Positions 42,334-52,082 of a DNA stretch of 55,015 nucleotides are shown one piece after another. The stretch is from Thermoleophilia bacterium. Lineage in GTDB: Bacteria > Actinomycetota > Thermoleophilia > BMS3ABIN01. Location: NCBI GenBank assembly GCA_014874175.1, contig JACWAD010000024.1, positions 1 through 55,015 on the forward strand, in the 5' to 3' direction. The translations under genes were made by a program, and so were the position numbers. Each line of letters begins with the position of its first letter. Positions within the stretch are counted from its first letter, which is position 1. The notes beneath the pieces were generated by a model. The model saw only the letters and a program-made list of their open reading frames with translations. It searched no databases and was not told the DNA's origin.

Positions 42334-44067
42334 ATGAACAAATCACGCCTGCACAGCCAGAAGAGCAGGTGGGGCCCGGAAGTCGATCCGCTCAGGATCG
42401 GCTGCGGCTGGAAGCCGGAGGAGCTGGACAGGCCGTGGCTGCTGGTGGAATCAAGCGGCGGGGATTCCCACCCCGGCAGCGTGCATCTGGCCGGCCTGGC
42501 CGATGCCGCCGCCGGCGCAGCCCGGCGGTCGGGACTGGCGGCGGGGCGCTACTTTTGCACCGACATGTGCGACGGCATTGCCCAGGGAACTGAAGCCATG
42601 ATGTACTCGCTGGCCTCGCGGGAGTTGATCGCCATGGCGGTGGAGCTTCACTTCGTCAGCGGGCATTTCGATGGCCTGCTGGCAGTCTCTGGTTGCGACA
42701 AGGCCATTCCCGGGCATCTGCTGGCCGCAGCGCGGCTGGACAGCCCTTCGGTCTTCCTGCCCGGTGGGGTGATGCATACCGGGCCGGGTGATGTCTCCGT
42801 TGACATGATGGGCGAACTGTATGCACGCCTGAAGCGCGGCGAGATCGACGAGCAGCAGTACAAGTACCACAGTTTAACTGCCGCACCAAACGCGGGCGCC
42901 TGCAATTTCCTTGGCACCGCCGTCACCATGCAGATCCTGACTGAGGCGCTGGGAATGGCGCCGCCCGGCTCGGCCTGCTGCCCAACAACTTCCGCCGAGC
43001 TGGACAGATACGCCCGTGCTGCCGGGCGCCTGGCCGCCTCTTTGATCGGGGCGGGCACCACACCCCGGGACATCATTACGCCGGCTGCGCTTGGCAACGC
43101 CCTTGTGGTTCATGCCTCCGCCGGCGGCTCAACCAACGCCATGCTGCATCTGCCGGCGCTGGCGGCTGAACTGGGGATAGAGTTTTCCTGGGACGCGGTC
43201 AACCGGATTAATGAGAAAGTGCCGTGGCTGCTTAACGTGAGGCCATCCGGTGAGCATACCGCGGACCTGTTCTGGTATGCCGGCGGCGTGCCGCGTCTGA
43301 TGCTCGAGATCAGCGACCTTCTGGATTTGGATGTATTGACCGTCACCGGCAGGACTCTGGGAGAAAATCTGGAAACTGCCGCCGCCGGGGAAATGATTGA
43401 GAAGCACAGCCGCGGGCTTGACCGCTTTGGCCTTGACGCGGAAGACGTAATCAGGCGGCGCAGCGATCCACTCGACGGGCGAGGCGGGCTCGTGGTCATG
43501 TCCGGCAACCTGGCGCCGCGGCGGGCCGTGGCCAAGCGCTCCGCCGTTTCTGCAAAGATGATGCGGTTCGAGGGCCGGGCGCGGGTTTTTGACGGACAGG
43601 CGCAGGCGCTGGAAGCGGTTCTGGCCGGCGCCGTCAGGCCTGGCGATGTTGTCGTTGTCCGTTATGAGGGACCGCGCGCCACCGGAATGCCGGAGATGTT
43701 CTACCTGACTGCCGCCCTGGCCGCCGATAGGGCGCTGGGGGAAGGCGCAGCCCTGGTTACGGACGGGCGCTTCTCCGGAGCCACTCGGGGGCCCTGTGTC
43801 GGCCATGTCTGCCCGGAAGCAGCGGCAGGCGGCCCCGTTGCCGCCGTGCGCGACGGCGATCTGGTCAGGATCGACCTTGACGCCGGCACGCTTGACCTGA
43901 TGGGCGAGGCGGGCACGCGCCGCTCAGGCGCTGAAATGGAGGCTGTAATCGCCGAGCGTCTTTCCCTGCTGGAGCCGTTCAGGCCGCCGCCGCGCGCGGG
44001 CCTGCTGGAACTGTACACCCGCCTGGCCGCGCCCGCTAATGAAGGAGCCCGCCTACTGCTTCTCTGA
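42334..44067 (+). CDS. IlvD/Edd-family dehydratase, Edd-like
   Basis: The 577-residue protein shows the IlvD/Edd motifs MCDGIAQG (residues 78-85), SGCDKAIPG (Cys121), GACNFLGTA (Cys190), ASAGGSTN and DGRFSGATRGPCVGHVCPEA. These enzymes use an Fe-S cluster to dehydrate sugar acids or dihydroxy acids. IlvD proper carries a first cluster Cys in PCNxH; here the aligned segment reads PGSVHL, so that Cys is absent. The MCDGxxQG and SGCDKxxPG words resemble 6-phosphogluconate dehydratase (Edd). No Entner-Doudoroff aldolase or branched-chain gene is adjacent. I call it a sugar-acid dehydratase of unknown substrate; a role in isoleucine/valine synthesis is less likely. Confidence 0.85.
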   Translation: MNKSRLHSQKSRWGPEVDPLRIGCGWKPEELDRPWLLVESSGGDSHPGSVHLAGLADAAAGAARRSGLAAGRYFCTDMCDGIAQGTEAMMYSLASRELIAMAVELHFVSGHFDGLLAVSGCDKAIPGHLLAAARLDSPSVFLPGGVMHTGPGDVSVDMMGELYARLKRGEIDEQQYKYHSLTAAPNAGACNFLGTAVTMQILTEALGMAPPGSACCPTTSAELDRYARAAGRLAASLIGAGTTPRDIITPAALGNALVVHASAGGSTNAMLHLPALAAELGIEFSWDAVNRINEKVPWLLNVRPSGEHTADLFWYAGGVPRLMLEISDLLDLDVLTVTGRTLGENLETAAAGEMIEKHSRGLDRFGLDAEDVIRRRSDPLDGRGGLVVMSGNLAPRRAVAKRSAVSAKMMRFEGRARVFDGQAQALEAVLAGAVRPGDVVVVRYEGPRATGMPEMFYLTAALAADRALGEGAALVTDGRFSGATRGPCVGHVCPEAAAGGPVAAVRDGDLVRIDLDAGTLDLMGEAGTRRSGAEMEAVIAERLSLLEPFRPPPRAGLLELYTRLAAPANEGARLLLL

Positions 44068-44141
44068 GGCGAAGCTGAAGGATCTCGGGTTAAAACCCGG
44101 ATTCTTCGGCGCCTGAGCCTGCCCCGAGCGAAGCCGACGGG
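44063..44141. repeat. REP-like intergenic palindromic element, copy 6
   Basis: CTGAGGCGAAGCTGAAGGATCTCGGGTT-AAAACCCGGATTCTTCGGCGCC carries the same inner GGGTT/AACCC palindrome and AGATTCTTCG-type arm. It directly follows the dehydratase stop codon. Confidence 0.7.
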
Positions 44142-44155
44142 ACGATTATATTTGT

Positions 44156-44243
44156 TATCCTGAGGCACTCGAAGGGTGCCGATGGATCTGCTTTTAATGG
44201 GAAGCAGATTCTTCGCCGCGTTTGCCCGGCTCGGAATGGTAAC
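44156..44243. repeat. REP-like intergenic palindromic element, copy 7
   Basis: Starts TTATCCTGAGGCACTCGAAG, has inner GGATCTGCTTTTAATGGGAAGCAGATTCTTCG, and ends CGGCTCGGAATGG. It lies in tandem with copy 6. Confidence 0.7.
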
Positions 44244-44326
44244 TTCCCTCATCATCTTCGCTACTCTGTTGCTGTGCCCGGTTCTTGCCGACAGCTAAAT
44301 TAGCAGGAGGTTTTCATTTTTTTATC

Positions 44327-46804
44327 ATGGCCAACTTGGTTAACACGCGTGAACTGACCCGGAAATGGCTGCTGCGGACGCCGGCGCTCGTCCGGGCCAG
44401 GCTTGGCATCACAAAAAAAAGAAAAGTCAAAAAGCCGTCTGCCGGAACCGGGCTCAGGTACCGGATCAAGTTTCAGATTCGCACCCGCCAGAAGAGCGGC
44501 ATCGTTGTCAGGGACCTGGTCATCGTCTTTATCATTTTTGCCGTGATGCTGGTGCTGACCTCGGTGCTGGACATGCACGGCTCTTTTGAGGCAGCTTCGC
44601 TTGAGCTCAAAGGCAGCCCCGTTCAATATGACGAAATCATTGTGGCGCTGGCGGTGACTGCGGCCGCCTTGAGCGCGTTTGCGGTGAGGCGCTGGCGTGA
44701 GCTGGAGACAGAGATAGACGAGCGTCTTGGCGTCGAAGACGCCCTTTCCGAGAGCGAGGAGCGCTACCGCACCCTGGCGGAGGCTGACCAGGACTTTATT
44801 TTCATTCTCGGCCGTGACGGACACATCCGCTATGTAAACAGTTACGCCGCCCGCCAGCTGGAGATGCCGCCCGCAAGGATCGTGGGCCAGCCGGCAGAAG
44901 AGATCCTCCCCGCCGGACTGGCAGGCAAGGACAGGCTTGACCTGATGCACGTCTTTGATGAAGCGCAGCCGCTGCGCCTGGAGACGAGCGCCGTCTTCGA
45001 CGGCCGCGAGGCCTGGCTGAGCACAGCCCTTGTTCCCGTTTTTAATGAGGAGGGGAAAGTCGGCTCAGTGCTTGGAATTGCACGCGATATTACCGAGCGC
45101 AAGCTGGCGGAAGACGAGCTCAGGCGGGCGCATGACATCCTGGAAGAAACGGTTGCCCAGCGGACCGCCGAGCTCGAGAGGGTTAACGAAACGCTGAAGA
45201 ACGAGCTTGAGCAGAAAAGGAAGGCGGAGGAAAAGCTCAGGGCTGCAAACAGGGCGCTGAGAGCATCGACCGCCTCGCATCATGCGCTCCTTGATGCTGT
45301 TGCTGAACCGGAGCTGCTTCGCGATATCTGCCGCGTGGTCGTGGAAGTTGGCGGTTACCGTTTTGCCTGGGTTGGCTTTGCTGAAAATGACGCGGAAAAA
45401 ACCATCAGGCCGGTGGCTTCGGCAGGCTACGAAAAAGGGTTTCTGGAATCGGTCCGCATGAGCTGGGCTGATGCCTCACCCGGACAGGGCCCCGGAGGAG
45501 AAGCGATCAGGACCGGCGAGCCCAGTGTTGTCAGGGACATAGACCAGGATCGGGGCTATTTTTCCTGGCGTCGGCAGGCGCGCCGGCGGAGCTACGCCTC
45601 CACGGTGGCGTTGCCGCTTAAGGCAAACGGTGAGACGTTTGGAGTACTAAACATTTACGCCGCCCAGAAAGACGCATTTGATGATGAGGAAGTAAAGTTA
45701 CTGGGGGATATGGCCGGCGACCTTTCCTACGGGCTGGGCGCTCTTAAGACCAAAGGGGAAAGAGATAACCAGGCGGTGGCGTTAAAGCGCAGCGGCGAGC
45801 AGCTGTCGCTGCTTCTGGAATCGCTGCCAATCATTTTCTATAAGTCAAAAGCCGACTCTGATTTTGGCGTCCAGTATGTAAGCGACAATGTCCGTGTCCT
45901 GGCCGGTTATACGCCGGATCAGATTGTGGCGGATTCTTCTTTCTGGGTCGACCGGATTCATCCTGACGACGCGCCCCGCATTTTTGAGGATCAGGGAGAG
46001 GTTTTTGACGGCGGCCTGCATGAACATGAATACCGCTGGCGGACGGCCGGCGGCGCATATAAATAGTTTCTTGATGTTCACCGTCTGCTGCGCAGGCCTG
46101 GCGGCAGCGGGGGCGACCACATCGTTGGCATGTGGCTGGACATCACCTCCCGGAAAACAGGGGAAGCGGCTTTGCTAAAGGTCAAGGAAGAGCTGGAACA
46201 GGGCGCAGCCAGCCGCGATCAGGAGTTAAAGGAGGCGCGGCAGAAACTGGCCGAGCGCAAACGCGAGCTTGACAAAGCCAGGCGCCGCGAGGACGTATCA
46301 GGCCGGATGGAACATGTTCTGCAAAGTTGCCTGAAACCCTCCGAGGTTCTCGCAGTTTTTACCCAGTTTGCAGCGGAGCTGTTCCCGGAGCAGTCCGGAG
46401 CCGTCTATATCTTTAATGTCGGCAAACGGGTGTATGAGTCTGCGGCATTCTGGGGGAGAAACCCGCCCGCGGCAAGGAAATTTGCCTGGCAGGACTGCTG
46501 GTCGCTCAGGCGGCAGCAGATGCACGTGGCGGCCGGTGAGGCGGTGCGCTGCCGCCATGTGCGGGAGAAAACGCGCCACATCTGCGTTCCTTTGAAAGCA
46601 GCCGGCCTTGTAATCGGCGTGCTGAGCGTTCTTGTCCCCGCCGTGCCGGGCTGTGCGTCTGCAGGCAAAGACGCTGTTTCTGACGCCGCCGCCACGGCTG
46701 GGGAAGCAGCAGACCGCCTGAGCATGGCCCTCTATAACCTGAAACTGCGCGAGCTCCTGAAAGATAACTCCTTAAAAGACCCTTTCAGCGCCGATCTCAA
46801 ATAG
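44327..46804 (+). pseudogene. PAS/GAF sensor gene interrupted by an in-frame amber codon
   Basis: The frame encodes two membrane helices (about 63-84 and 100-122), a PAS domain (about 140-255), coiled coil (about 255-320), GAF domain (about 325-465), a second PAS (about 480-610), another coiled coil and a second GAF (about 660-790). Codon 580 at 46064-46066 is TAG in GGAYK*FLDVHRL; the aligned residue is normally Trp (YxWFLDV), one base from TGG to TAG. Reading resumes in the same frame, so it is a point nonsense and not a frameshift. The C-terminus ends LKDPFSADLK where a GGDEF domain (RDPLTGL...) would start in relatives. The start ATG at 44327 has AGGAGG 16 bases upstream, which is too far. 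Other genes here end normally in TAG, so recoding is unlikely. Confidence 0.85.
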
Positions 46805-46831
46805 CCAGGCAGCGGGTTGTTTACACCGGGT

Positions 46832-48031
46832 TCAGGCCAGCTCGGGGTCGCCGCTTATAAATTTTTGCATCAGCTCCCAGCCGTGCTCCAACATCAGGCC
46901 CCAGCGCGCGGCGCTATGTTCATTAAAGGCCTGACCGGCATTGCCGGGAAGGCCCGGCCTGTAAATCAGGAAGGGCACGGGATCAGCCGTATGGGTGCCG
47001 GCGTCGACCGGCGTGGCATGATCGGGCAGCACCATGATCCGGTAATCGGGCCCAAATGGCATCTCCTGAAGGAGCGTGCCCACCAGATCGCGGTCAAAGC
47101 GCTCGATCGCCCGCACTTTCTCCCTGGTGTTGCCCATATGCGCCGCCTCGTCGGGGGCTTCCACGTGCACGTAAACGAAATCCCGCCGTTCCAGGGCCAT
47201 CAGGGCATGGACGGCCTTTGCCCGGTAGTCCGTGTCCAGATAACCGGTGGCTCCCGGCACGCTGATGACATCAAGGCCGGCGTATTTGCCCAGCCCCTTG
47301 ACCAGATCAACCGCGGAGATCACGGAGCCGCTGAGCCCAAAGCGCTCCTTGAAAGCAGGAAGGCGGGGGGCCGTTCCCTGCCCCCAGAGCCAGACCATGT
47401 TGGCGGGGGCCCTTCCCTGGCGAAGCCGCTCCCGGTTGACCGGATGGTCTTCAAGCAGGGGCGCCGACGCCTGCATCAGCTGTCTCAGCCAGGCGCCATC
47501 CTCGCCGCCGGGCAGGTGATCAGCTATGGGCCTGCCGGTAATGTCGTGCGGAGGCGTGCACTCTGCTTTAAGGCCACGCCCGGGGGAGACCATGATGTGT
47601 CTGTAGCTTAAGCCGGGGAAGAAAGATGCGTCTTCGCTGCCGATCTGCTCCTGCAGAAACCTGATCAGGACGGCTGCTTCCTCCGTGCCGATGTGGCCGG
47701 CGGCGAAATCGCGCATCACCCCGTTTTCAACATAAACAAGGTTGCATCGGAAGGCGACGTCAGCTGGGCCGAGGCTGATGTCCAGGCTTGCCGCTTCAAG
47801 GGGGGCCCGGCCTGTGTAATAAAGGTGAGGGTTATAACCGAGGACGCAGAGGTTGGCAACATCGCTGCCGGGAGAAAATCCCGCCGGGATGGTGCTCACC
47901 GTTCCCAGAACGCCGGCTCGGGCCAGGCGGTCCAGATTGGCTGTGGCCGCCCCTTCCAGGGGCGTTTTGCCGCCCAGCTCCGGGCAGGAATTGTCGGCCG
48001 CTCCGTCAGGGATGAGCACGAGGTATTTCAT
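46832..48031 (-). CDS. ApgM-family enzyme, probable homoserine kinase (threonine operon)
   Basis: The 399-residue protein is an archaeal-type phosphoglycerate mutase (ApgM) family member: LIPDGAADN and PLEGAATANLDRLA at the N-terminus, SPGSDVANLCVLGY with the phosphorylated Ser, and VLPDHATPVDAGTHTADPVPF at the C-terminus. A subgroup of this family is proposed to act as homoserine kinase because it lies in threonine operons lacking thrB. Here it is downstream of hom and thrC on the same strand with no other kinase gene, and a canonical gpmI is present at 23740. I infer phosphorylation of homoserine; only assay or genetics would prove it. Confidence 0.9.
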   Translation of the reverse strand: MKYLVLIPDGAADNSCPELGGKTPLEGAATANLDRLARAGVLGTVSTIPAGFSPGSDVANLCVLGYNPHLYYTGRAPLEAASLDISLGPADVAFRCNLVYVENGVMRDFAAGHIGTEEAAVLIRFLQEQIGSEDASFFPGLSYRHIMVSPGRGLKAECTPPHDITGRPIADHLPGGEDGAWLRQLMQASAPLLEDHPVNRERLRQGRAPANMVWLWGQGTAPRLPAFKERFGLSGSVISAVDLVKGLGKYAGLDVISVPGATGYLDTDYRAKAVHALMALERRDFVYVHVEAPDEAAHMGNTREKVRAIERFDRDLVGTLLQEMPFGPDYRIMVLPDHATPVDAGTHTADPVPFLIYRPGLPGNAGQAFNEHSAARWGLMLEHGWELMQKFISGDPELA

Positions 48032-48060
48032 GAACGTTTCACGCTTAACGTTTCACGCTT
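48032..48060. repeat. AACGTTTCACGCTT tandem pair
   Basis: Two direct copies of AACGTTTCACGCTT lie in the spacer between thrC and the ApgM-family gene. The word matches the repeat at 31887. Confidence 0.55.
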
Positions 48061-48124
48061 ATGAACAAATATAATGCTGGTCATCTGTTCTTCCAAGATA
48101 GCCGGCGATCTGCATGGCCTGATG

Positions 48125-49192
48125 TCAGGAAAAGGCGAGGACATCGGCCACGCGGCTGAAGCTAGCTTCCACCCGGGTGACGGGACGGCCGGTGCTGATG
48201 GCGGTGTCCGGGTCCTTGAGGCCGTGGCCGGTAAGCACGCAAACAACGCTTTCTCCCCCCGCGAACAGCCCTTCCCTTTTTTTCTTGATTACGCCGGCAA
48301 GACTCGCCGCCGAGGCCGGCTCGCAGAAGGTTCCTTCCCTGGCGGCCGCCAGGTGGTAAGCATCAATGAGTTCTTCATCGGTGACAGAGTCGATCAGCCC
48401 GCCGGAGTCGCGCGCCGCCTCCAGCGCCTGCTCGCCGCGGGCCGGGTTGCCGATCCGGATTGCTGTGGCAATTGTATCCGGGTTGTCAACGGGGTGGCCG
48501 GCGACCAGGGGAGCAGCGCCGGCAGCCTGAAAACCTAGCATCCGCGGCAAGCTGCCTGACAGGCCTGCGTCTTGGTACTCGTTAAACCCCTGCCAGTAGG
48601 CGCTGATATTGCCGGCGTTTCCAACCGGGATGGCTAGAAAGTCCGGCGCGCCGCCCAGGCTGTCGACAATCTCAAAAGCTCCTGTTTTCTGTCCTTCAAT
48701 GCGGTAAGGGTTGATCGAGTTGACCAGCGTCACGGGGAATTTGTCAACGATCTCCCTGACGATGGCGAGAGCCTGGTCGAAGTTGCCGGCCACCGCCAGC
48801 ACCTCGGCCCCGTGCGTGACCGCCTGGGCCAGCTTGCCGGCGGCAATCTTGCCTTCCGGGATGATGACAATGGAGCGGATGCCGGCGCGGCCGGCGTAAG
48901 CCGCAGCCGCCGCCGAGGTGTTTCCGGTGGAGGCGCAGATAACCGCGGTGGCCCCCTCTTCCACTGCCTTGGAGACGGACAGGGTCATGCCCCTGTCCTT
49001 GAAGCTGCCGGTGGGATTGAGGCCTTCCAGCTTCAGGTAAAGGTTCAGGCCAAGCTCATCGCCCAGCCGCTGCGCCCTTACAAGCGGCGTATTTCCTTCC
49101 CCCAGGGAGACAATGGGAGTCCTGGCGGAAACCGGCAGAAAGCGACGGTACCTGTCGATCAGGGGCAGGTTGCGGTCACTCGCCGCCGTCAT
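48125..49192 (-). CDS. thrC: Threonine synthase
   Basis: The 355-residue PLP enzyme has the PLP Lys in [25 protein letters not shown], the phosphate-binding [13 protein letters not shown], and the C-terminal LTGHGLKDP. It converts O-phosphohomoserine to threonine. The ATG at 49192 is preferred since GAAGG lies six bases before; a TTG at 49204 would add four residues. It overlaps the 3' end of hom by 17 bases, so the two are coupled. It has no large N-terminal regulatory domain. Confidence 0.96.
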   Translation of the reverse strand: MTAASDRNLPLIDRYRRFLPVSARTPIVSLGEGNTPLVRAQRLGDELGLNLYLKLEGLNPTGSFKDRGMTLSVSKAVEEGATAVICASTGNTSAAAAAYAGRAGIRSIVIIPEGKIAAGKLAQAVTHGAEVLAVAGNFDQALAIVREIVDKFPVTLVNSINPYRIEGQKTGAFEIVDSLGGAPDFLAIPVGNAGNISAYWQGFNEYQDAGLSGSLPRMLGFQAAGAAPLVAGHPVDNPDTIATAIRIGNPARGEQALEAARDSGGLIDSVTDEELIDAYHLAAAREGTFCEPASAASLAGVIKKKREGLFAGGESVVCVLTGHGLKDPDTAISTGRPVTRVEASFSRVADVLAFS

Positions 49193-50477
49193 GACTGCCT
49201 TCAACCCGGATGGGCCTGGGGGTGGACTTTACTACATCGAGCCTGCCAGCCTCATTAATTGCGGCCGCGAACCGGGCTTCCTTGACAGGATGGAAGACCA
49301 TCACCAGTTCGGCCCGGGCGCCGCGTCCCTTCTGGATCACGCTTTGTATGCTCACGCCGTGCTTGCCAAAGGCGCTGGCGATGGCGGCCAGCACTCCCGG
49401 CTCGTCCTCAACCTCCAGGCGCAGGTAAAACGTGGAGACGACCTCTTCGTCGGGAAAGAACTCAAGGCTACGGTATGCAACCGGATACTCGAGGAAGCCG
49501 GGAGATTCCCGCCGGGCAACTACCGAGACTATGTCGCTGACCACGGCGGAGGCTGTCTCCATGCCGCCGGCGCCTGGCCCGGACAGCATGATCTCATCTA
49601 TGGCTGCTCCCTTGAGGAAGACGGCGTTATTGGCTCCACTCACAGAAGCCAGGGGATGATCCTTTTTAATCAGCGCAGGATACACGCGGACGTTAATCCT
49701 GTCGTTGTAGAGCCGTGCCACCCCGAGCAGCTTCACGGAAAAGCCAAGGTCTTGCGCGTAAGCGATGTCCAGCCGGCTGACATTCTCGATGCCGGTGCAG
49801 GCGACGTCATCCAGGCCGACACTGGTGTGGTAGGCTATCGACGCCAGGATTGCCATCTTGGCGGCGGCGTCTTTGCCGCTGATGTCTTCGCTGGGATCGG
49901 CCTCTGCATAGCCCCATTCCTGCGCCCGCGCCAGGGCGTCGCCGTAGCGGGCGCCGGTGCGGCTCATCTCCGTGAGGATGAAGTTGGTTGTGCCGTTGAC
50001 GATCCCGTAGATTCTCTTCAGGCCCGCGGCCACCATTGACTCGCGCAGCACTTTTATCACGGGGATGGCTCCGGCGACACTGGCTTCGAATCTGATCTGC
50101 GTCTTTTTGTCCTGGGCCAGCTTGAAAAGGTAAAACCCTTGCCGCGAAAGCAGCTGCTTGTTGGCGGTGACAACCGCCTTGCCGTGCTCGAGAGCGGCAG
50201 AAACGTAATCAAAAGCGGGCTCGATGCCGCCGATCAGCTCCACCACGATCGAGATGCCGGCGTCACCGAGGATGTCATCGAAATTACCGGTGAAAAGCTC
50301 CGCTGGGGCCCCCGGGCGGGGCAGCGCCGGGTCGCGCACCAGTATTTTGGCGATGGAGATGGAAGCCCCGGTTGCTTTTTCTATCTCGCCGGCCTGGCCT
50401 TCAAGCAGTGAGTAGACGTTCGAGCCCACTGTTCCGTATCCAAGCAGGCCGATATTTATTTTTTTCGAGGGCTCCAA
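49176..50477 (-). CDS. hom: Homoserine dehydrogenase
   Basis: The 433-residue enzyme has the nucleotide loop [36 protein letters not shown] and [14 protein letters not shown] (homoserine binding), and a C-terminal ACT domain (about 350-425; [23 protein letters not shown]) that usually gives threonine feedback. It reduces aspartate semialdehyde to homoserine. The start is TTG at 50477 with weak ribosome binding. It leads the hom-thrC-apgM-like operon. I saw no leader peptide with Thr or Ile codons in the short upstream gap. Confidence 0.96.
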   Translation of the reverse strand: MEPSKKINIGLLGYGTVGSNVYSLLEGQAGEIEKATGASISIAKILVRDPALPRPGAPAELFTGNFDDILGDAGISIVVELIGGIEPAFDYVSAALEHGKAVVTANKQLLSRQGFYLFKLAQDKKTQIRFEASVAGAIPVIKVLRESMVAAGLKRIYGIVNGTTNFILTEMSRTGARYGDALARAQEWGYAEADPSEDISGKDAAAKMAILASIAYHTSVGLDDVACTGIENVSRLDIAYAQDLGFSVKLLGVARLYNDRINVRVYPALIKKDHPLASVSGANNAVFLKGAAIDEIMLSGPGAGGMETASAVVSDIVSVVARRESPGFLEYPVAYRSLEFFPDEEVVSTFYLRLEVEDEPGVLAAIASAFGKHGVSIQSVIQKGRGARAELVMVFHPVKEARFAAAINEAGRLDVVKSTPRPIRVEGSHDGGE

Positions 50478-50583
50478 TTCGCACCCGCATGTTGATAGCC
50501 TGGTTGACCGTGGCTCTTATAGCCAAGGCCAAATACTATCAGGAGAAAGTATCAGGAAAAAGGGGGAGGTGAAAGTTTGCTCT

Positions 50584-50601
50584 GGCGCATTCTTTTGCGC
50601 C
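50584..50601 (-). terminator. Weak hairpin between nlpC and hom
   Basis: TGCGCC and GGCGCA form a 6-base stem with a 6-base loop directly after the upstream stop codon. No T run follows, so function is doubtful. Confidence 0.3.
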
Positions 50602-50606
50602 TGAAG

Positions 50607-51797
50607 CTAGAGGCGGCAGGCTCCGGCGAAATCTCCTCCCGGGCCGCCGACGCTGGCGATTGAAACTACCCCGCCCGGGTAAGGCGCATGAATCATCTTG
50701 CCACCGCCGATATAGATGCCAACGTGGCTGATCGGCTGGTAGAAAAATACCAGGTCGCCTGGCTGGAGCTGGGAATAGGAAATCGGAGTGCCGGAGTAAT
50801 ACTGCGCCGCTGCCGAATGCGGCAGACTAATGCCAAGCTGGGCGTAAACATACATGACCAGTCCTGAGCAGTCAAAGCCGCCGGGAGAGGCGCCGCCCCA
50901 AACGTAAGGGACGCCCAGGTATTTCATGGCGATGGCGACAGCGCCCCCGGCAGTTGAAGGTGGCGGCGCCGGCGAAGGCGCCGGTCCGGGAGCCGGAGCC
51001 GGCGGCGCTGGCGCAGGCGCCGGTCCGGGAGCCGGAGCCGGGTTTTGAGGCGGACTGGGGGACTGGGCCGGCGCAGCCGGCCCAGTCCCCGCCGCACCCG
51101 GTCCTCCCGTAACGGCTCCGCCGGCCGGGGCCGGCCCCTGCCATTGTTGTTGCTCCTGCTGGGCGACTATCTGGGCTATGTCGCCCTTAACGCTTGAGAG
51201 AACCGCCTGACGGGCCGCCAGCTGGGACTCCACCTTGGCGCGCTGGTTCGACAGCTCCTTAAGGATCTCCTGCTGCTTCTGCCGGGTCCCTGTAAGGCCG
51301 GCCTTAGTTTTTTCCACCTCCGCCTTGTATCCCAGCACTGCCTCGAAGTCGCGCCGGTCCTGATCGCTAATTTTGCCAAGTAGATCGAACCGGGCAATAA
51401 AATCGCCGAAACTTTGAGTGCTTAAGATGACGTCAAGCATGCTCAGCCTGCCGTCGCGGTAGATGCCGGCGAGGCGTTTGCCTAGCCTGGCCTGAGCCAC
51501 CCCCAGTTTTGACTGGGCATCGCTTAAGGATTTCTCGTTGTCGGCAATCTTCTGGTTGGTGCTGGCCAGCTCGACATTGGCCTGGTCATAGCCCTCGACG
51601 GCCTGCTCGGCGCTTTGATTGATCGTAGCTATTTCGGCCTCGATTTTGGCAGCCTCTGCCTGCTTCGCTGCCAGGTCGTCCGGCGAGGCCAGAGCCGGGG
51701 CCAGCAGGTTAGAGAAAACGGCCAGGCTGACGGCGGCAACGACTGCCAGAATCCCGTACCGCAGGTATTTTGAATTTCCCTGCCCTGTTATTTTCAT
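50607..51797 (-). CDS. Secreted coiled-coil NlpC/P60 endopeptidase with Pro-rich linker
   Basis: The 396-residue protein has a signal helix (about 13-36), a long coiled coil (about 40-220), a linker of alternating Pro-Ala-Gly (about 225-285) encoded by tandem DNA repeats of about 36 bases (50968-51047), and a NlpC/P60 domain (about 290-395). Catalytic Cys is in GFDCSGLVMYVY, His in ISHVGIYIGGGKMIHAPYP. It is a paralogue of the protein at 1496-2641 and, from the linker, more loosely tethered. The ATG at 51797 has AGGAAAAA upstream; a start at 51884 would add 29 residues before the signal helix and is rejected. A stable hairpin lies in its 5' leader. Confidence 0.92.
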   Translation of the reverse strand: MKITGQGNSKYLRYGILAVVAAVSLAVFSNLLAPALASPDDLAAKQAEAAKIEAEIATINQSAEQAVEGYDQANVELASTNQKIADNEKSLSDAQSKLGVAQARLGKRLAGIYRDGRLSMLDVILSTQSFGDFIARFDLLGKISDQDRRDFEAVLGYKAEVEKTKAGLTGTRQKQQEILKELSNQRAKVESQLAARQAVLSSVKGDIAQIVAQQEQQQWQGPAPAGGAVTGGPGAAGTGPAAPAQSPSPPQNPAPAPGPAPAPAPPAPAPGPAPSPAPPPSTAGGAVAIAMKYLGVPYVWGGASPGGFDCSGLVMYVYAQLGISLPHSAAAQYYSGTPISYSQLQPGDLVFFYQPISHVGIYIGGGKMIHAPYPGGVVSIASVGGPGGDFAGACRL

Positions 51798-51810
51798 GCT
51801 TTTTCCTGCC

Positions 51811-51865
51811 GGACGCTTCCGCGGGCAGCACGAAGCCTGCGCATGATTGGGCTGCCGGAGCGTCC
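51811..51865 (-). promoter_or_regulatory. Structured 5' leader hairpin upstream of nlpC
   Basis: On the minus strand GGACGCT pairs with AGCGTCC and GGCAGC with GCTGCC, leaving small internal loops and a hairpin loop of about 21 bases. It ends 14 bases before the start codon of the peptidase gene. It does not match riboswitch families I know, such as the c-di-AMP class that often controls NlpC genes. Confidence 0.4.
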
Positions 51866-52082
51866 ATTGGGTTTCATCGAACATTAAACTGCTTCAACTT
51901 CGGCTGCCGATCCCCTTTAATTTAGTAACTATCTCAAATGTCATTCTGCTGCAACCGGCTGCAAAGGCCATGGGCGGCGTTCGAACTGCGCCTGACCGCC
52001 GGCCTCCCTGATATGACCGGGTCAAGGCCTTAAGAAAATTTCTCCAAAAACGATAATTAGATATATTTGTTTGGGGGCGGAT

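Noticed and set aside
42334-44067. Loss of an Fe-S cluster Cys as evidence of a dead IlvD
   Set aside because: The first Cys of IlvD (PCNxH) is missing, but Edd-type members, which this protein resembles in other motifs, also lack it, so absence alone is not a defect.
46064-46066. Amber codon recoded as an amino acid (pyrrolysine-like)
   Set aside because: Several ordinary genes in the window (tpiA, pilA, lysA) stop at TAG, and no suppressor tRNA or pyl gene is seen.
46130-46804. Independent GAF-domain gene starting at 46130
   Set aside because: It is in the same frame as the upstream PAS/GAF gene, starts in the middle of a PAS domain, has no ribosome binding site, and is best read as the downstream part of the interrupted gene.
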